Assembly: GCF_903946935.1 (NCBI RefSeq)
Contig: NZ_CAJAXH010000222.1
Span: 19,365-83,364 of the forward strand
Length of the DNA: 64,000 nt
Direction of reading: 5' to 3'
From: an uncultured Thiodictyon sp.
GTDB taxonomy: Bacteria; Pseudomonadota; Gammaproteobacteria; Chromatiales; Chromatiaceae
A program made the position numbers and the translations under genes. This document shows positions 28,334-38,159 of this stretch, piece after piece. Numbering within the stretch: the stretch's first letter is position 1; the number at the start of each line of letters is the position of its first letter. The notes below the pieces were generated by a model. It did not search any database, was not told the origin of the DNA, and was given only the letters and a program-made list of their open reading frames with translations.

Positions 28334-29146
28334 TCAGGGCCGGGTCAGCAGGATGACGACCAGGTCCGCGACCAGGATGGCGGCGACCGCCCCCACCATG
28401 GTGCGGGTGGCCGCCGCGCCGATACCCTGCGGGTCGCGCCCGGCGGCAGTGCCGTTGACGGTGGCGATGAGCGCGATCAGCAGCGCGAAGAGCATGGGCT
28501 TGCCGATTGCCTCCAGCAGGTCCACGGGTGTGATGACGCTGGTGAATGCATCCAGGAACAGGGCCGGCGGTACCGCCGCCACCATCGACAGCCACAGGAA
28601 GGCGGCGAGGAAGGTCATGAGGCTGGCCCAGATCGCAAAGGCGAAGCTCATGATCAGCATGGCGAGCAGGGTCGGCCCCAAGGTGTATTCGATGGGATCG
28701 ATGCCCATGGCCAGGAGCCCATCGACCTCGCCGCTGACCGACAGGGTGGCCTGACGCACCGCCAGATTCACCCCGGCACGGCCGGCGACCAGGATGCCGA
28801 CCAGGATCGGGACCAGCTCCATGACGACCGCGTAGGTGGTGGACAGGAGCACCAACTGGGGCACGTCGAAGCGCCGCAGGAGCGAGCCGGTCTGGTGCCC
28901 CAGGATGGCGCCCACCGCGAGTGCGACCAGGGTCATCGCGGGCAGGATGGATAGCCCCGACTGGCGCAGTGCGGCGGCGAAGGCCGGCACGTCGAGCCGC
29001 GCCCGCCCGGCCAGGATGCGCAGATACAGGCCCAGGCAGTTGACCAGGACGATGGCCGCCAGCCCCAGGCCCGCGACCCAGCCCGCGGGCCCGGTGAAGG
29101 GTGGCGACGGTTGCGCGGCGGCGGGGAGCGGATGGGGTTGGTTCAT
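28334..29146 (-). CDS. MlaE-family ABC transporter permease
   Basis: LVPILVGILVAGRAGVNLAVRQATLSVSGEVDGLLAMGIDPIEYTLGPTLLAM. Confidence 0.88.
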   Translation of the reverse strand: MNQPHPLPAAAQPSPPFTGPAGWVAGLGLAAIVLVNCLGLYLRILAGRARLDVPAFAAALRQSGLSILPAMTLVALAVGAILGHQTGSLLRRFDVPQLVLLSTTYAVVMELVPILVGILVAGRAGVNLAVRQATLSVSGEVDGLLAMGIDPIEYTLGPTLLAMLIMSFAFAIWASLMTFLAAFLWLSMVAAVPPALFLDAFTSVITPVDLLEAIGKPMLFALLIALIATVNGTAAGRDPQGIGAAATRTMVGAVAAILVADLVVILLTRP

Positions 29147-29391
29147 GGCCGTACCAGTTTATCGCCTTTCAAGCGAAAGTCGCGCCGGGAGCGCGCTCCA
29201 ATTCCCCCTCCCCCCTTGTGGGGGAGGGCGGGGTGGGGGAACGGCCAAGGCGTCCGCTGCAACCGCGCGGGTCGCCCTGGGCGGTTGCGCAAGAGAAGAG
29301 TAAGGCGAGCGGTTGAATATCGGTTAACATCCGCTCGCCTGCCGTCGGCGCAGGAGGGTTTTTCCTCTTTTAAGTATTTGGGCATGAAATA

Positions 29392-29955
29392 ATGGCAGAA
29401 CAAAAACTCGGCAATCCGGCCGTGGTCGGTCTCGCCGGCTTCGGTCTCACCACCTTGGTGCTGCAATTCCATAACGTGGGCTGGATGCCCAGTATTGGGC
29501 CGGTGGTGTGGCTCGGGCTCATCTTCGGCGGTATGGCACAACTCGCCGCCGGCCTGCAGGAGCAGAAGACCGGCAATAACTTCGGTTATTGTGCCTTCAC
29601 CTCGTACGGCGCCTTCTGGATCGCGCTGGCGCTCATGCTGATCGCCAATAAGTACGATCTCTACAAGGCGAGCACGGAGGATGTGGGCTGGTTCCTGGTC
29701 GCCTGGACCCTCTTCACGGCGATCCTGTGGGTCGGTTCATTGCGCATCCATGGTGCCATGGCAATGACCTTTACCTTGCTGTTGGCCGGCTTTATCCTGT
29801 TAGACTTGGCGCACTTCGGCTATCCGCAAATGACGGTCGTGGCCGGCTATACCCTGATTGCCTGTGCCCTGAGCGCCTGGTATATGATGGCCCGCATCAT
29901 CCTGAACGAGGTCTACGGGCGCGAACTCCTGCCCGCTGGCAAGCCCTGGGTGTGA
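29392..29955 (+). CDS. satP: Acetate uptake transporter (AceTr/SatP/YaaH family)
   Basis: KLGNPAVVGLAGFGLTTLVLQFHNVG, GLIFGGMAQLAAGLQEQKTGNNFGYCAFTSYGAFW. Confidence 0.93.
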   Translation: MAEQKLGNPAVVGLAGFGLTTLVLQFHNVGWMPSIGPVVWLGLIFGGMAQLAAGLQEQKTGNNFGYCAFTSYGAFWIALALMLIANKYDLYKASTEDVGWFLVAWTLFTAILWVGSLRIHGAMAMTFTLLLAGFILLDLAHFGYPQMTVVAGYTLIACALSAWYMMARIILNEVYGRELLPAGKPWV

Positions 29956-30008
29956 GCCCGGCGCCCCTCGGCTTAATCCTGAACGATTCGATTCAAGAGG
30001 ACTCGACA

Positions 30009-30566
30009 ATGGGAAAAACGCAGTGTGCCCTGGCCGGCCTGGTCCTGACGCTGGGCGGCCTCCCCGCCCTGACCTGGGCCGCGGACCCCGCCGCGTCTGC
30101 CTCCGCCCAGGAGGTGGTCGCCAAGGTGCGGGAGGCCGTCCAATACCTCAACGCTAAGGGCTTGGCCGGTTTCTCCGATTTCAACAACAACAAGGACGCC
30201 CGCTGGGTGTGGAAAGACAGCTATGTGTTCGTCTATAGCTGCCGCGACGATGTGATGATCGCCCACCCGTTGCGCCCCGATCTGGTGGGTAAGCCCATCC
30301 TGCAGATGCGCGATGACAAGGACCACGCACTGTTTCAGGATATGTGCAAGGCGGCCGCCAATCCGAACGGTGGCTGGGTCGAGTATTGGTGGCCGAAGCC
30401 GGGTGAGGCCAAGGCCTCGCGCAAGATCTCCTATGTCCACAGCGCCCCGGTCTCGTTCAAGTCGGACATCCAGGTCGGCGCCGGGATCTATGACGATCAG
30501 CTGACCCCGGCGGATCTGAGCAGGATCGTCGAGGACTCCGCCAAGCCGCAGAAGGCGGTGCCCTGA
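30009..30566 (+). CDS. Secreted single-cache-domain protein
   Basis: Signal peptide; FNNNKDARWVWKDSYVFVYSCRDDVMIAHPLRPDLVGKPI, GWVEYWWPKPGEAKASRKISYVHSAP. Confidence 0.8.
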   Translation: MGKTQCALAGLVLTLGGLPALTWAADPAASASAQEVVAKVREAVQYLNAKGLAGFSDFNNNKDARWVWKDSYVFVYSCRDDVMIAHPLRPDLVGKPILQMRDDKDHALFQDMCKAAANPNGGWVEYWWPKPGEAKASRKISYVHSAPVSFKSDIQVGAGIYDDQLTPADLSRIVEDSAKPQKAVP

Positions 30567-30576
30567 CATTGCCTCT

Positions 30577-30602
30577 CGTGACACCGCTCCTGCGGTGTCA
30601 CG
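30577..30602 (+). terminator. Hairpin cgtgacaccgctcctgcggtgtcacg after cache gene
   Basis: Perfect 11-bp arms, 10 bp after stop. Confidence 0.5.
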
Positions 30603-30806
30603 CATCTGTTGGGCGCTATGCGCCCCGCGGCCGTCGACCGGGATTACGATCAAGGCCAGCCGGAACGATCATCCAACGCGCCTCGCCGTCAGGTCGCGGT
30701 CGCCGCGACCATTGCTTCTATCTGGGCCATACGCCGGGGGCGCTACGCAGCCGGGCATGGGGACTGCCTGGTCGGTCCCCGCTGGCTTAGGGGTGGTGCA
30801 TTTGCT

Positions 30807-31016
30807 TCAAACCGCAGTCACATTGACGGCGCTCGGGCCTTTGGGATCATTCTTGATTTCGAATTCCACATGCTGCCCCTCGGCCAGCGTCTTAAAGCCA
30901 CTGCCGGCAATCGCCGAGAAGTGGACGAAAACGTCCTTGGAACCATCTTCCGGCGCAATGAAACCAAAGCCTTTCGCTTCGTTGAAGAACTTGACCTGAC
31001 CACGCATTTTAGCCAT
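30807..31016 (-). CDS. Cold-shock protein (CspA family)
   Basis: [33 protein letters not shown]. Confidence 0.95.
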   Translation of the reverse strand: MAKMRGQVKFFNEAKGFGFIAPEDGSKDVFVHFSAIAGSGFKTLAEGQHVEFEIKNDPKGPSAVNVTAV

Positions 31017-31144
31017 CTTTGCGACCTCTGAGGGGAGAACAGATTAGAAAACCCAACCGGGTGCGGCATAGTATCTGGGCATCCGGCCGTGTCGTCAAGA
31101 ACTCGCCTTGGCGGCCGCTGCTTGTTAACCTAGAAAGAGCCGTT

Positions 31145-31275
31145 CTCACGCCAAGGCGCCAAGCTCGCCAAGGTTTTCAAAATGTTATTGGCGTTCGGCG
31201 ACTCACCCGCAGGGTGATGCAGATGCTGCGCACATCTCTTTGTTTCTTCTTGGCGTCTTGGCGCCTTGGCGTGAG
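31145..31275. repeat. MITE-like element copy A (131 bp)
   Basis: Perfect 19-bp TIRs ctcacgccaaggcgccaag / cttggcgccttggcgtgag; second copy at 44189..44319. Confidence 0.8.
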
Positions 31276-31471
31276 CATCTGCCGGATTTAGGGTTAACGG
31301 TAGGGGCGCAGACGTCTGGCGTCAGACCCCAGTGTGTCGCCGCGCTTTCCGAGCGCGGTGGTCCTCAGGTGTCGTTGTGATGGCTGATCCGGTGTGGGCG
31401 CACGGGGCCTAGAAGCGATTGCGGACGCGATGTCACGGGTGCCGACGCTCTGTCGGCGATCGGGACAACAA

Positions 31472-32374
31472 TCAAGGCCGCGCCGACGGCGCTGCGGTCG
31501 GGGCGGCACCGGGGTAGTCCCCCACCATGACCTGGTGAATGGTCCTCACCGCGGTGCCGCGCGCCGCGCGTCCTTTCAGCCAGAACAGGAAGCGCACCAG
31601 GGTGTCCTGTTTCACTGAATAAAGGTCGCAGTCGTCACAGACCTTATGAAAGACCAGCGTTACCCAACCGCCGTGGGCCTCGGCCGTCGTCACATGGCGT
31701 TGCAAGGTGGCCAGACTGTCGGTCGCGATCACGCTGTCGTTGCTGTACAGGAAATAGGGGTCCGATGGGGGCAGAGCCTCTGCCGGTGGACAGGTCGAGC
31801 AGTCCCCTGAAGCGCCCACGCTGCGCGCGCTCTCATATTTCCCGAGCGGTCGATGTAATGGGCCATAGGTGCCGGGACAGCCGCCAGCGACAATGTCGCG
31901 GGTGGCGGGACCGGTGGAGGCGAACGGGTAGGCGAATGAATACACTGCCTCGCCATACCACTGGCGCAGCGTCTTTAGATCATCGCAAATGGCGCGGCGC
32001 TGGGCCGTCTCGCTCAGGGTGGCCAGATCGACGTGGTCGATGGTGTGCCCGCCGATGTCGTAGCCGCGGTAAAACAGGGTATCGAGTTCCTGCTTGGTCA
32101 GAAAATCATTGTTGTCCGGTGACCCGGACGGCCGTATCGCGTTGGAGTTGATGTAGAAGGTGGCCTTGAGTCCGGTGTCGAGCAGCGGCGCGATGGCGGC
32201 CGACTGCATGAGACCGTCATCGAAGGTCAAGGATACGATTGTCGGGTGGCCGGTCGCCGCGAGCGTCAGTGGCGCAGTCAAGGTCAGCAGCAGGCTGTTA
32301 ATGACAAAAAACGCCCGGCGCAGTCTCCGATACCCGGCGGCGCGTCGCGATGAAGTCGAGGGTCTTATCATCAT
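31472..32374 (-). CDS. Secreted polysaccharide deacetylase
   Basis: IVSLTFDDGLMQSAAIAPLLDTGLKATFYINSNAI, DIGGHTIDHVDLATL, FAYPFAS. Confidence 0.9.
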   Translation of the reverse strand: MMIRPSTSSRRAAGYRRLRRAFFVINSLLLTLTAPLTLAATGHPTIVSLTFDDGLMQSAAIAPLLDTGLKATFYINSNAIRPSGSPDNNDFLTKQELDTLFYRGYDIGGHTIDHVDLATLSETAQRRAICDDLKTLRQWYGEAVYSFAYPFASTGPATRDIVAGGCPGTYGPLHRPLGKYESARSVGASGDCSTCPPAEALPPSDPYFLYSNDSVIATDSLATLQRHVTTAEAHGGWVTLVFHKVCDDCDLYSVKQDTLVRFLFWLKGRAARGTAVRTIHQVMVGDYPGAAPTAAPSARP

Positions 32375-32433
32375 TGGTCCTAGTGGGCGTCATTATCAGC
32401 AATTTTGCCGCCTGCCGACGGTGCCCTGGCCTC

Positions 32434-34158
32434 TCAGTATTCAAATCCCCACTCCACCTGTTCGGCGAGCGGGTCCAGTATCACCTGTTTGGCCGTCTGC
32501 GCCGGTGTGGGGGCGGTGCCCAGGCAGATCCCGATCTCGGCGCGGGTGGTGAACCAGCGCTCCAACTCGCCCGCCCCCGGCAGCGCAATACGTCGCTCGG
32601 CCTGGGTCAGGAGCCCGAGCAGATCGCGACGCGAGGCCTCATCCGGCTGTGCCGCCAGTGTTTCGGCGAGCGGCCGCGGGCAGAGTAGAAAGAGCCCGGC
32701 CCCGGCCCGCTCCAGTGCGATGCGGGCGACCAGGCGCGCGGCCGGATCGGCCAGGGTGCCGGCGATGATCAGTGAGCGGTCGGGGTAGCGTGCGACCAGT
32801 CGCTCGCAGACCTGCGTGGCGAGCCGCTGCAGGCGCGCGTCGGCGGGACAGTCCGCGACTGGCGGCGGCAGACCCAGGATCAGCATCCGCACCACCCCGA
32901 GCCCCGAGCGGGCGAGCAGGTTGGGCACGCCACGCACGGCGAAACGGTCCAGGTCCTTCATCGGCTCGCTCAACTCCGGATAGGGGATCAGTTGGGGGTG
33001 GTGTCGGCGGGCGTTGTCGCGCACCGGGGCATAACTCCAGCCGTCCAGATGACGATCCGCGGCCCAGCGCAGGTGCTCGATCACCGCCAGGCGCTCGGCC
33101 TCCAAGGGGGCGAAGGTGAATGAATCCACCCGCTCTTCCTGGATCGCCCGGCAGTCCATCGCCGCGAGCTTGGCCCACAGGTGGTCCGCCTGGTGCCGAT
33201 TGGCGTCGCGATAGGAGGCGGATAGGCGCGACCAGGGGCGCCCGGCCGGCTCGCGTTCCGGGTCGCGGCCTTGGGCGGCGATACTGTCGGTGTAGCTTTC
33301 GTGGATGGTCCTGGCCAGTTCATCGCCCAGGCCATCGAACAGCACCGCCGGCCGGCAGGCCTCGTCCAGATAGGAAAAGGGGAAGGTCTGGCCATCCCAG
33401 TCGGCCAGGGTGCCGGACGGGACCGCGTCCCCCACCTCCAGCAGGATCGGTGGCGAGACACCCTGCTGCGCGGCCAGGCGTTGCCGGATCTGCGCCACCA
33501 CGCTGGCCGCGGCGACCGGCAGGTCCGGGCACACCAGGACCAGGGTGACGGGCGGTGCCTGGGACAGGTCGGGCAGGTCTGGCCCGACCCACCGGAGCTC
33601 GGCCACCTCGCCCGCGTGGGGGTAGGCCAGTGTGAAGCCGGCCTCGACCTGCGCCGCGCCGCCCGCGATGGTGACCCGGGGCCGCCACTCGCCATAGGGA
33701 ATCAGGCGCAGGGCCTGCGCCAACAGTGCGCGCGCCGGAGGGGCGAAGCCGACGAGTAGCAGGTGGGGGACCTGGCCGAAGACCGGGTCCAGACCGCAGT
33801 GCAGCGGCCAGCGTCGCAGCAGCACCCGCGCCGCCCGATCTTCGAGTGCAAAGGTCTCCAGGGCGATGGGGCCGCCCGGGTCCAGGTCCGGCAGGGGCGG
33901 TGGCGGGTCCGCTCGGTGCATCAGGATCAGGCGCAGCGGCGCGACCCGGGTGCCGCTCAATTGAGCGAGCAGCCTGGCGAGCAGTTCAGCCGGCTGCGGG
34001 GGATCGGCCAGGACCAGGGTCCGGCAGGTCCGCAGGTCGCCGAGTCCCTCGACTGGCTGTACCCGCACGCGTCGGCCCAGTGGGGTCAGGCCGGCAACGA
34101 TCCGCCGCACCAGGGGTTCGGCCCCGGCGACCCAGATCGGCGGCTTACCGAACAGCAC
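32434..34158 (-). CDS. RyR-domain-containing protein
   Basis: EHLRWAADRHLDGWSYAPVRDNARRHHPQLIPYPELSEPMKDLDRFAVRGVPNLLA matches the RyR repeat pattern; 574 aa with unassigned N- and C-terminal alpha/beta regions. Confidence 0.75.
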   Translation of the reverse strand: MLFGKPPIWVAGAEPLVRRIVAGLTPLGRRVRVQPVEGLGDLRTCRTLVLADPPQPAELLARLLAQLSGTRVAPLRLILMHRADPPPPLPDLDPGGPIALETFALEDRAARVLLRRWPLHCGLDPVFGQVPHLLLVGFAPPARALLAQALRLIPYGEWRPRVTIAGGAAQVEAGFTLAYPHAGEVAELRWVGPDLPDLSQAPPVTLVLVCPDLPVAAASVVAQIRQRLAAQQGVSPPILLEVGDAVPSGTLADWDGQTFPFSYLDEACRPAVLFDGLGDELARTIHESYTDSIAAQGRDPEREPAGRPWSRLSASYRDANRHQADHLWAKLAAMDCRAIQEERVDSFTFAPLEAERLAVIEHLRWAADRHLDGWSYAPVRDNARRHHPQLIPYPELSEPMKDLDRFAVRGVPNLLARSGLGVVRMLILGLPPPVADCPADARLQRLATQVCERLVARYPDRSLIIAGTLADPAARLVARIALERAGAGLFLLCPRPLAETLAAQPDEASRRDLLGLLTQAERRIALPGAGELERWFTTRAEIGICLGTAPTPAQTAKQVILDPLAEQVEWGFEY

Positions 34159-34161
34159 GGG

Positions 34162-34623
34162 TTATGCTGACCGATGCAGGACCTCGCCGGACTGGTCCTC
34201 AATGGTGACTAGCATCGGGATGCCCTGGCGGATGCTCGCGGAGACCACGCAGAAGTCCTCGAACAGGTCCTTGCAGCGCGCAAAGCGCGGGGCCTCTTTG
34301 ACCACGTCGGCGACGATCAAGCGGACCTCGATCCGGGTGACGCGTAGGCGCTTTTTGTCATTGCGCGCCACGCTGCAGGTGGCCTCCGCCCGCAGACAGT
34401 GGGCCGGGGGCTCCTCCTTGAAGACGCAGAACAACAGGCTGGCCGCAAGGCAGTTGGCCGCCGCCGCCGCGAGCATCCGCGAGGCGTTGGGCCCGGCCTG
34501 TTCGCCCAAGGGCGGGCCCTCATCCATGAGCAGGTCGGGAACCCGCTTCCAGTCGAACTTGGCAGTGATCTGGAAGCCTTCCTGCTGCTCCAGTTGGATA
34601 GTAAAGCGGCCGTCTTCGGACAT
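34162..34623 (-). CDS. OsmC-family protein
   Basis: GPNASRMLAAAAANCLAASLLFCVFKE and trailing CKDLFEDFCVVSASIRQGI. Confidence 0.85.
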   Translation of the reverse strand: MSEDGRFTIQLEQQEGFQITAKFDWKRVPDLLMDEGPPLGEQAGPNASRMLAAAAANCLAASLLFCVFKEEPPAHCLRAEATCSVARNDKKRLRVTRIEVRLIVADVVKEAPRFARCKDLFEDFCVVSASIRQGIPMLVTIEDQSGEVLHRSA

Positions 34624-34654
34624 GCGAACCTCCCCCTCGTGCGGACGAATCATT

Positions 34655-35086
34655 TCACCACGTCGGCGCTCGACGCGGACGGTTCTTGGGATCGCGGGTA
34701 TGGCGCACCCCGGCGGCGCGGCAGGAATCCGGGTCCGCGACCAAGGCGCGCCAGTCGCCGCCCGGCAGCCGCGCCCGGTCCCCCCGCTGCCCGCGGTAGA
34801 GATAGACCCAGGCGCGGCCATAGGGGGTCGGCAACTGCCGGCGGGTGTAGAGCTTGGGGTATTCCTCCAGCCGATCCAGCCGCCTGAGGCCGCCCGTGTT
34901 GAGCGCAAAGACCTCGCCGACGAGCGCCGTCATGCCGGTCTGCACCGCTCCGGGGTAGGCGCCCAGCAGCACCAGGCTGAAGCAGGGAGCGGTCCGGTGG
35001 TCTCCCAGAAACTGCGCCCCGGCCAGCAGGTGGTGGTTGACCTCACCGCGCAGGAGGGTGCCATAGACGAACACCTGGTGTTGCAT
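34655..35086 (-). CDS. Gamma-glutamylcyclotransferase-like protein
   Basis: MQHQVFVYGTLLRGEVNHHLLAGAQFLG; LDRLEEYPKLYTRR. Confidence 0.88.
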   Translation of the reverse strand: MQHQVFVYGTLLRGEVNHHLLAGAQFLGDHRTAPCFSLVLLGAYPGAVQTGMTALVGEVFALNTGGLRRLDRLEEYPKLYTRRQLPTPYGRAWVYLYRGQRGDRARLPGGDWRALVADPDSCRAAGVRHTRDPKNRPRRAPTW

Positions 35087-35095
35087 CGACGCCGG

Positions 35096-35683
35096 TCACG
35101 CCTCGATGCGGCTGCCGAGCACATGAAGGAACTGGCGCATCCAGTCCGGGTGCGCGGGCCAGGCCGGGGCGGTGACCAGGTTGCCGTCGGTGTAGGCGTT
35201 GGATGCGTCCTCGTTGACCTCGCACCAGTGTGCGCCGGCGCGCTCCACCTCCGGGCGCACGGCCGGGTAGGCGGTGGCGTGCCGGCCGTCCAACACCCCG
35301 GCGGCGGCCAGGATCTGCTGGCCGTGACAGATCGAGGCGATGGGCTTGGCGCCGGCGGCAAACTGCTGCACGATCTCGAGCACCCGCGGGTTGAGCCGCA
35401 GGTACTCGGGGGCGCGCCCGCCCGGGATGACCAGTGCGTCGTACGCGGCCGGATCAACCAGGGCGAAGTCGGTGTTGATGGCGAACAGGTGCCCGGGCTT
35501 CTCGCTGTAGGTCTGGTCGCCCTCGAAGTCGTGGATGGCGGTGCGCACGCAGTCCCCGGGGACCTTGTCCGGACAGACCGTGTGGACGGTGTGTCCGACC
35601 ATCTGCAACATCTGCAACGGGACCATCGCCTCATAGTCTTCGACGAAGTCGCCGACCAGCATCAGGATTGTTTTTGCTGCCAT
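35096..35683 (-). CDS. DJ-1/PfpI family protein
   Basis: [53 protein letters not shown]. Confidence 0.92.
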   Translation of the reverse strand: MAAKTILMLVGDFVEDYEAMVPLQMLQMVGHTVHTVCPDKVPGDCVRTAIHDFEGDQTYSEKPGHLFAINTDFALVDPAAYDALVIPGGRAPEYLRLNPRVLEIVQQFAAGAKPIASICHGQQILAAAGVLDGRHATAYPAVRPEVERAGAHWCEVNEDASNAYTDGNLVTAPAWPAHPDWMRQFLHVLGSRIEA

Positions 35684-35864
35684 GGGGTGGACCTACCGGT
35701 GATGATGTCAGTGAGGTGGCAAACTATAGCACCGGCGGTGCGAAGAGTTGGGGTCACGCATTCAGAGCCGATGCGATTGTGCGGGTATACTGGGCGCAAC
35801 CGCACGCCTGGCGGCCCAGCCCGGGCCGCAGCGCGCATCCCTGCCCATCGTCCAGAGCACAGTG

Positions 35865-37115
35865 ATGTCCAGTTCCGATAGTTTTGAAGACCTCTTGAAG
35901 CAGTTCAACCAGGGCCAGCCGGCGAAGCAGGCCGAGCCCAAGGTGGGCGAGAAGGTGCGCGGCACCGTCGTGGCCATCGGCGAGGACTGTGCATTCATCG
36001 ACTTAGGCGGCAAGACCGAGGGGCGGATGGACTTGGCGGCCCTGCGCACACCCGAGGGTGAGCTCAAGGTCGCCGTGGGCGACGCAATCGAGGCGGCGGT
36101 GACCGGCAAGGACGCGGACGCCGGTTTTCTCCTGCTCGGCAGCCAGCACGGCCACAAATACCACGGTATGGAGGAGGTACGCCAGGCCTACCACCAGGGC
36201 CTGCCGGTGCAGGGTCAGGTGACCGCGGCCGTGAAGGGCGGGGTGGAGGTCCTGATTGCGGGGACACGCGGCTTTTGCCCGGGCTCCCAGATCGATATTC
36301 GCTTTGTCGAGGACCTGTCCGAGTTCGTGGGTCAACGGCTCGACTTCCGTATCACCAAGATCGAGGGCGGTCGCCGGCCCAATCTGGTGGTCTCGCGCCG
36401 CGCCATCCTCGAGGAGGAACAACGCCAGCGCGCCGCCGAGACCCGTGCTCAGCTCAAAGAGGGTGCGACACTTCCGGGAATCGTCACCAGCATCAAGGAT
36501 TACGGTGCCTTCGTTGACATCGGCGGGATCGAGGGCATGATCCATATCAGCGAGCTCGCCTTCGGCCACATCAAGCACCCGAGCGAACTCCTGACCCAGG
36601 GCCAGGCGGTGGAGGTGGCGATCTTGCGCATCGAACCGTCCAAGGACGGCAAGGGGCGCGACAAGATTGCGCTGTCCATCCGCGCACTGTCGCGCGACCC
36701 CTGGGCGGACGCCGTGGAGAGCTTCCCGGCCGGCACGCGGGTCACCGGCACCGTCAGCCGCCTCCAGCCCTTCGGCGCCTTCGTGGAGTTGGCCCCCGGG
36801 GTGGATGGGCTGGCGCATATCAGCGAACTGGCCGCCGGGCGGCGGATCAACCACCCGAGCGAGGTGCTGAACATCGGTGACAGCGTGGAGGCGACGGTGC
36901 TGGGTGTCGACATGGAGCGGCGCCGGATCAGCCTGACCCTGGATGCCTCCAAACAGCCCTCCGACATCCCGGATGTGAGCAACTACGCCGCGCCCAAGCC
37001 GGGCGCCAAGAAGGGGCCCGGCACCGGCGCGGCCAAGCCCGCCGACGCGGCGCCCGAGCCGACCATGGGCAGCTTCGGTGCCTTGTTGCAGGAGAGCATG
37101 AATAAGCGGCGGTGA
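35865..37115 (+). CDS. S1 RNA-binding domain protein
   Basis: Several S1 repeats: GEKVRGTVVAIGEDCAFIDLGGKTEG; GIVTSIKDYGAFVDIGGIEGMIHISEL; GTVSRLQPFGAFVELAPGVDGLAHISEL. Confidence 0.92.
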   Translation: MSSSDSFEDLLKQFNQGQPAKQAEPKVGEKVRGTVVAIGEDCAFIDLGGKTEGRMDLAALRTPEGELKVAVGDAIEAAVTGKDADAGFLLLGSQHGHKYHGMEEVRQAYHQGLPVQGQVTAAVKGGVEVLIAGTRGFCPGSQIDIRFVEDLSEFVGQRLDFRITKIEGGRRPNLVVSRRAILEEEQRQRAAETRAQLKEGATLPGIVTSIKDYGAFVDIGGIEGMIHISELAFGHIKHPSELLTQGQAVEVAILRIEPSKDGKGRDKIALSIRALSRDPWADAVESFPAGTRVTGTVSRLQPFGAFVELAPGVDGLAHISELAAGRRINHPSEVLNIGDSVEATVLGVDMERRRISLTLDASKQPSDIPDVSNYAAPKPGAKKGPGTGAAKPADAAPEPTMGSFGALLQESMNKRR

Positions 37116-37555
37116 GCATGCAGCAGTCACTCTACGACCAGGACCTCTACGGCTGGGCCACGCAGACCGCCCGGCTGGTGCGCGAGCGGCGGTTTTCCGA
37201 GATCGACGCCGTCAATCTTGCCGAGGAATTGGAGTCCATGGGCAAGACTGAACTGCGTAGCCTGGAGAGTCGGCTGGTGGTGCTCCTGGAGCACCTGCTC
37301 AAGTGGCAGCACCAGCCGGAACAGCGCTCCAAGAGCTGGCGGCGCACCCTGATCGAGCAACGCAAACGGATCGGCCGGCTCCTGGACGACAGCCCCAGCC
37401 TGCGGCCCAAGCTGCCCGAACTCTTGGCGGATGCCTACGACAGTGCGCTGCGCTGGGCGGCGGATGAGACCGGCATGGATGAAAGTGACTTCCCGCCGAC
37501 CTGCGGCTATTCGATTCAGCAATTGCTTGATGCGGATTATTATCCAGACACTTAA
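37112..37555 (+). CDS. DUF29 family protein
   Basis: LYDQDLYGWATQTARLVRERRFSEIDAVNLAEELESMGKTELRSLESRL. Confidence 0.9.
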   Translation: MSMQQSLYDQDLYGWATQTARLVRERRFSEIDAVNLAEELESMGKTELRSLESRLVVLLEHLLKWQHQPEQRSKSWRRTLIEQRKRIGRLLDDSPSLRPKLPELLADAYDSALRWAADETGMDESDFPPTCGYSIQQLLDADYYPDT

Positions 37556-37561
37556 GATCGA

Positions 37562-38146
37562 TTGCTGATTGTGACCCAGATCCCTCTCCTGCTCACCCTG
37601 CTGCGCGCGGGGCTGGCGCCGGTTATCGTCCTGCTGGCGCTCTTTGCTCCGGTACCGGTCGCCTTCGCCGCCTGTCTGGCCGTCGCCGCGGTGTCAGATT
37701 ATTTCGACGGGGCCATTGCCCGGCGCCTGGACATCGTCACGCCGGGCTTGCGGCGACTCGATTCACTGGTGGACTTGCTGTTCCATCTGGCTGCACTGTT
37801 TGCGCTCTGGTGGCTGTACCCGCAGGTGATCATCCGGCATGCGGGACTCATCGCGGTGCTGGTCGGGCTGGGGGTTGCTCGGTATGGCTTCGCCTATGCC
37901 AAATTCGGCCGCGAGGCGAGCTATCACCTGTGGTCGTCGAAGGTGTGGGGATTCGCGCTGTTCCTTGCGTTCTATTCGCTGCTGGTCTTGCAGTCCGACG
38001 GGGTCTGGATCACGCTGGTGCTCTCGCTCGGTATCCTGGCGGGCTTGGAAGATCTGGCCGTCTCGCTGGTATTGCGGGAGTCACGCATCGATGTGCCGAC
38101 GGTTTTTCACGCTTGGCGCTTACGGAGTTGCGCCGGCGCCGGGTGA
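37562..38146 (+). CDS. CDP-alcohol phosphatidyltransferase family protein
   Basis: VAAVSDYFDGAIARRLDIVTPGLRRLDSLVDLLF. Confidence 0.85.
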   Translation: MLIVTQIPLLLTLLRAGLAPVIVLLALFAPVPVAFAACLAVAAVSDYFDGAIARRLDIVTPGLRRLDSLVDLLFHLAALFALWWLYPQVIIRHAGLIAVLVGLGVARYGFAYAKFGREASYHLWSSKVWGFALFLAFYSLLVLQSDGVWITLVLSLGILAGLEDLAVSLVLRESRIDVPTVFHAWRLRSCAGAG

Positions 38147-38159
38147 GCGGAGGACAGAG

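Noticed and set aside
28836-29303. Plus-strand ORFs across the MlaE start and the gggaggg hairpin at ~29200
   Set aside because: Arg/Ser-rich shadow frames; region contains a repeat hairpin (ccctccccccttgtgggggaggg), not coding sequence.
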